A stretch of DNA of 10,807 bases, taken from Cerioporus squamosus. Lineage: Eukaryota > Basidiomycota > Agaricomycetes > Polyporales > Polyporaceae. This document shows positions 8,796 to 10,807 of the stretch, one piece after another; positions within the stretch are counted from its first letter, which is position 1; each line of letters begins with the position of its first letter. Position numbers and translations under genes: made by a program. The DNA lies in contig JABYQS010000946.1 of the NCBI GenBank assembly GCA_022592435.1, positions 1 through 10,807 on the forward strand, in the 5' to 3' direction. Below the pieces are notes generated by a model. That model was not told where the DNA came from and did no database searches. It saw only the letters and a list, made by a program, of their open reading frames with translations.

Positions 8796-9178
8796 AGAGT
8801 GTGCAGCAGAGCGGAGACGCAAGCAAGAGAGCGAGGGCGCAGTAAGCAAGAGACAGACAGAGCACGAGCAGAGGCCTCTAGCTGTGACTTGACGTCGGTC
8901 ACCAATATTAATCCTCCTTTCTCCGTGCCGAGCCGTTCCCCGCATCCCCTCTAAGCGCCCTACGGATCATGTCCGGCGCCACGAAATCTCATGCCTCCTG
9001 CCAGGGGCGCTCAGGAACAACTCAACCTCTACGCGTTTTCTCCCGACAGCTTGTAACATACTCAGACCCGACAGTCCTGTATCTCGATTGGACAAAACAG
9101 AACCATGTCGACTACCATACGATGCGTTGTGAAGTACATCAGAAGACTTCCTGTACTTCCACACCTTCGCCGGACCTC
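8796..9178. other. Intergenic region with AFG1-like promoter
   Basis: These 383 nt lie between the AFG1-like ATG and the galactanase stop. A CCAAT box (plus strand, 8902-8906) sits about 107 nt upstream of the AFG1-like start, next to TGACGTCG (8890-8897), one base off the ATF/CREB palindrome. CCAAT boxes bound by the HAP complex commonly drive fungal genes for mitochondrial proteins, which fits this target. Open frames here are not supported as genes. Confidence 0.45.
8890..8906. promoter_or_regulatory. CRE-like TGACGTCG next to a CCAAT box
   Basis: TGACGTCG at 8890-8897 is followed four bases later by CCAAT at 8902-8906, upstream of the AFG1-like gene on the opposite strand. Both elements are active in either orientation in fungi. 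Position and target fit a HAP-type site; binding is inferred only. Confidence 0.35.
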
Positions 9179-10508
9179 CTACATGTCCGCACTGAAGATG
9201 TTGATAGAGTCGCGAGTGGCTCCCGAAGAGGTTACGAGCAAGGTTGTCCTGGAAATCGCGCGTGCACAGTCAGTGTCGACTCTGCGATGTGAATACGATC
9301 TACCGCGCAGGACGAGCCAGGTTCGCACTGCCAACCCAACCAGGTTCCCAGTAGACTATTCACAATTATTAGCTCGGCCTCCTGAGCATGGGAAGTACAT
9401 TACGTACAGATACCTGGCCCGGCCATTCGTAGGCCGGCCCAATAGGTTTTTGATATCGGTCGTCCGAGTCGCTTGTCCTCGTCGACACCGGGATGCTAGG
9501 CTCCGTCAATTGTACGCCCGAACAGCTCACGGGCCAGTCCGTCTCTGCAACAACAATCGGCTTCCCGTAGGTGTTGGCGAGGTTCGTGAGCGATGATTTC
9601 AGGTTGTTCAGGGTCGCGCCCGAGTCGTAGAACGGGTAGAAGGAGACACCGATGATGTCCACCTGGCTAGCCTGTAGTGCCCCTGGGACAAACACCCCGG
9701 AGAACCAGGAATTGAGCCCGGACCAGTTCCACCCGTTCGCAAGATGGATGAGGATTTTTGGGTTTCCCGCAGCCTTCGCGCCGTTGATCGCAGAGTGGAG
9801 GAGCTCGGAGAGTGGATGGAAGCCGGCTGACGAGGTTTGGCCCACAGGCCAGAGCATGCCGTTGTTTATCTCGTTGCCCACCTGTGACCGGAAGGGCGAT
9901 AGTTCTGTCAGTGTGCGTTCTTCTGTTTGTTGAATGCAAGAAGGCATTATCAGACGCACCTGTAAGATGTCGATGGGAGTGCCTTGATTCGCGAAGCTCT
10001 GGACGAGATTCAGCGTGTAGCTGGGAGACGCGGAATTGCTCAGGTCAGCTTAACCTTCGGCCCAGACGCGGACAATTACATACTTGTATATCTGGGTTCA
10101 ATCCGTCCAAATTGGTGGGCCATCCCGACGGAATTGCCTGTTTGCCAGGATCGGCCCCTACACCAGAACCTCGTCAGGAAACAGCGCCGGAACGGAGAAA
10201 TCGCTCGCACGCACACGTGTCGCTGTAGTGCAAGTCCACTATCAATGTCATGCCCGCGGCCTTGACGCGCCTTGCAAGCGCAAGACCATATTGGAGGTTG
10301 TAGTCGCCTGTCGTCCAGATCCGAATGCGAGCGGCGTTCATGCCATGGTTCTTCAGGATGGTCTCGAATGGCTGCCCTTGGCCGTTGTCGCTGTAGCGTA
10401 CACCTTGTTTCTCCACCACCGCGAGAGAGATATGTCCGCGCCGTGGTAGGTCAGCGCGCTCGCCAGCCACGAGAACGAGAGCAGGAGGATGGGGAGTAGA
10501 GCGAACAT
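9179..10508 (-). CDS. Arabinogalactan endo-beta-1,4-galactanase, GH53 (secreted; several frame breaks)
   Basis: Secreted hydrolase cutting beta-1,4-galactan side chains of pectin. Exons (minus): 10215-10508, 10084-10157, 9960-10020, 9414-9881, 9304-9355, 9179-9248; about 340 residues, usual for the family. MFALLPILLLSFSWLASA is a signal peptide with cleavage expected before LTYHGAD. Family blocks follow: GADISLS, MNAARIRIW, DLHYSDTWADPGKQ, SGWPTNLDGLN. The acid/base Glu lies in LQVGNEINNG, the nucleophile Glu in VAETDWPVSC, then YWEPGWVGSANL and SGATRDSINIFSADM. Frame breaks: a base is missing near 10437 (ISLS to VVEKQG) and another where GGG is expected near 9325 (NLGSSC read as NLARP). An extra base, or two missing, occurs near 10096 (GLN to QIY), 9500 (PVST to GQAT) and 9243 (DN to LLVTSS). 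The join between exons 4 and 5 also lacks the expected GIF residues. Both catalytic Glu lie in intact stretches. Family is certain; whether the gene works depends on whether the indels are real. Confidence 0.9.
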
Positions 10509-10525
10509 CTTGGCAAGCCGGAGGT

Positions 10526-10550
10526 CATGACCGACTCCCCATGACCGACT
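10526..10550. repeat. 11-bp direct repeat CATGACCGACT just upstream of the galactanase gene
   Basis: CATGACCGACT occurs at 10526-10536 and again at 10540-10550, three bases apart, between the galactanase ATG and its TATA-like box. It may be a small tandem duplication in the 5' leader or a paired factor site. Confidence 0.6.
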
Positions 10551-10559
10551 TATATATTT
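10549..10559 (-). promoter_or_regulatory. TATA-like box of the galactanase gene
   Basis: On the minus strand AAATATATAAG lies about 41-51 nt upstream of the galactanase ATG at 10508. It is a good match to a TATA element in the core-promoter position, although it leaves only a very short leader before the ATG. Confidence 0.5.
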
Positions 10560-10632
10560 CCTCAGGAAGATTGCGCTGCACGTTGGCCAGGAGCACATAT
10601 CGGGATCTTTCCACAGTCGAGGCTTGAGGCCA

Positions 10633-10807
10633 TGCTGAGCTTGGACCAGATGATGGAGACGTCGCCATTCAGCGGGGCAGAACTCTCAACGCGCGAGCCT
10701 TGCGAGCCGACGGGACCGAGGAGCGACATCACGAGGGGCCAAGAGCAGGGAGCCTCTGCTGAGGCGTCGCAGCCTATTCGCCAAAATTCCCGAGGTCACC
10801 ACAGCTT
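10633..10807 (+). other. Open frame running off the right edge, unknown
   Basis: From the ATG at 10633 an open plus-strand frame of 58 codons runs to the window end, starting MLSLDQMMETSPFSGAEL and rich in Ser, Glu, Gln and Arg. No family is recognised. It could be the start of a gene divergent from the galactanase, or chance; the length is too short to decide. Confidence 0.2.

Noticed and set aside
1..10807. Transposon, CRISPR, tRNA, rRNA or secondary-metabolite cluster
   Set aside because: No terminal repeats, transposase or reverse-transcriptase motifs, spacer arrays, cloverleaf-like segments or synthase genes were seen. The gene mix is housekeeping plus one cell-wall hydrolase.

Overview
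The window is nuclear DNA from a fungus, most likely a basidiomycete of the Agaricomycetes (mushroom or polypore type). The grounds are GC-rich coding sequence, many short introns of about 48-78 nt with GT..AG ends, tightly packed genes on both strands, and proteins that read like basidiomycete versions of fungal families. No bacterial, viral or transposon genes were recognised.

Layout. (1) 1-1670, plus strand: the 3' part of the mismatch-repair gene MLH3, including the MutL endonuclease motif. (2) 1968-2576, plus: a small SBDS/FYSH-domain protein of the yeast Rtc3 type, whose frame requires a 4-nt microexon. (3) 2918-4506, plus: a DAO-family FAD-dependent oxidoreductase. (4) 4507-5688: about 1.2 kb without a gene I can support, holding a C/A-rich tract. 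(5) 5689-6458, minus: nicotinamidase (PNC1 type), two exons, intact. (6) 6807-8795, minus: a mitochondrial AFG1-like AAA ATPase, ten exons, intact. (7) 9179-10508, minus: a secreted GH53 arabinogalactan endo-beta-1,4-galactanase, six exons. (8) The right edge holds only a weak open frame.

The genes are a usual fungal mixture (DNA repair, RNA/ribosome-related, redox, NAD salvage, mitochondrial quality control, plant cell-wall breakdown). They do not form one pathway or a cluster.

The most striking property is uneven frame integrity. MLH3, the Rtc3-like gene, the oxidoreductase and the galactanase each carry single-base indels that break otherwise family-like reading frames, several of them in short homopolymers. 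Nicotinamidase and the AFG1-like gene, about 2.2 kb of CDS, carry none. Unpolished or low-coverage sequence is the simplest explanation, and clustered real pseudogenisation is the alternative. I found no convincing new biological system. The best biology here is the 4-nt microexon and the very small exons of the AFG1-like gene.
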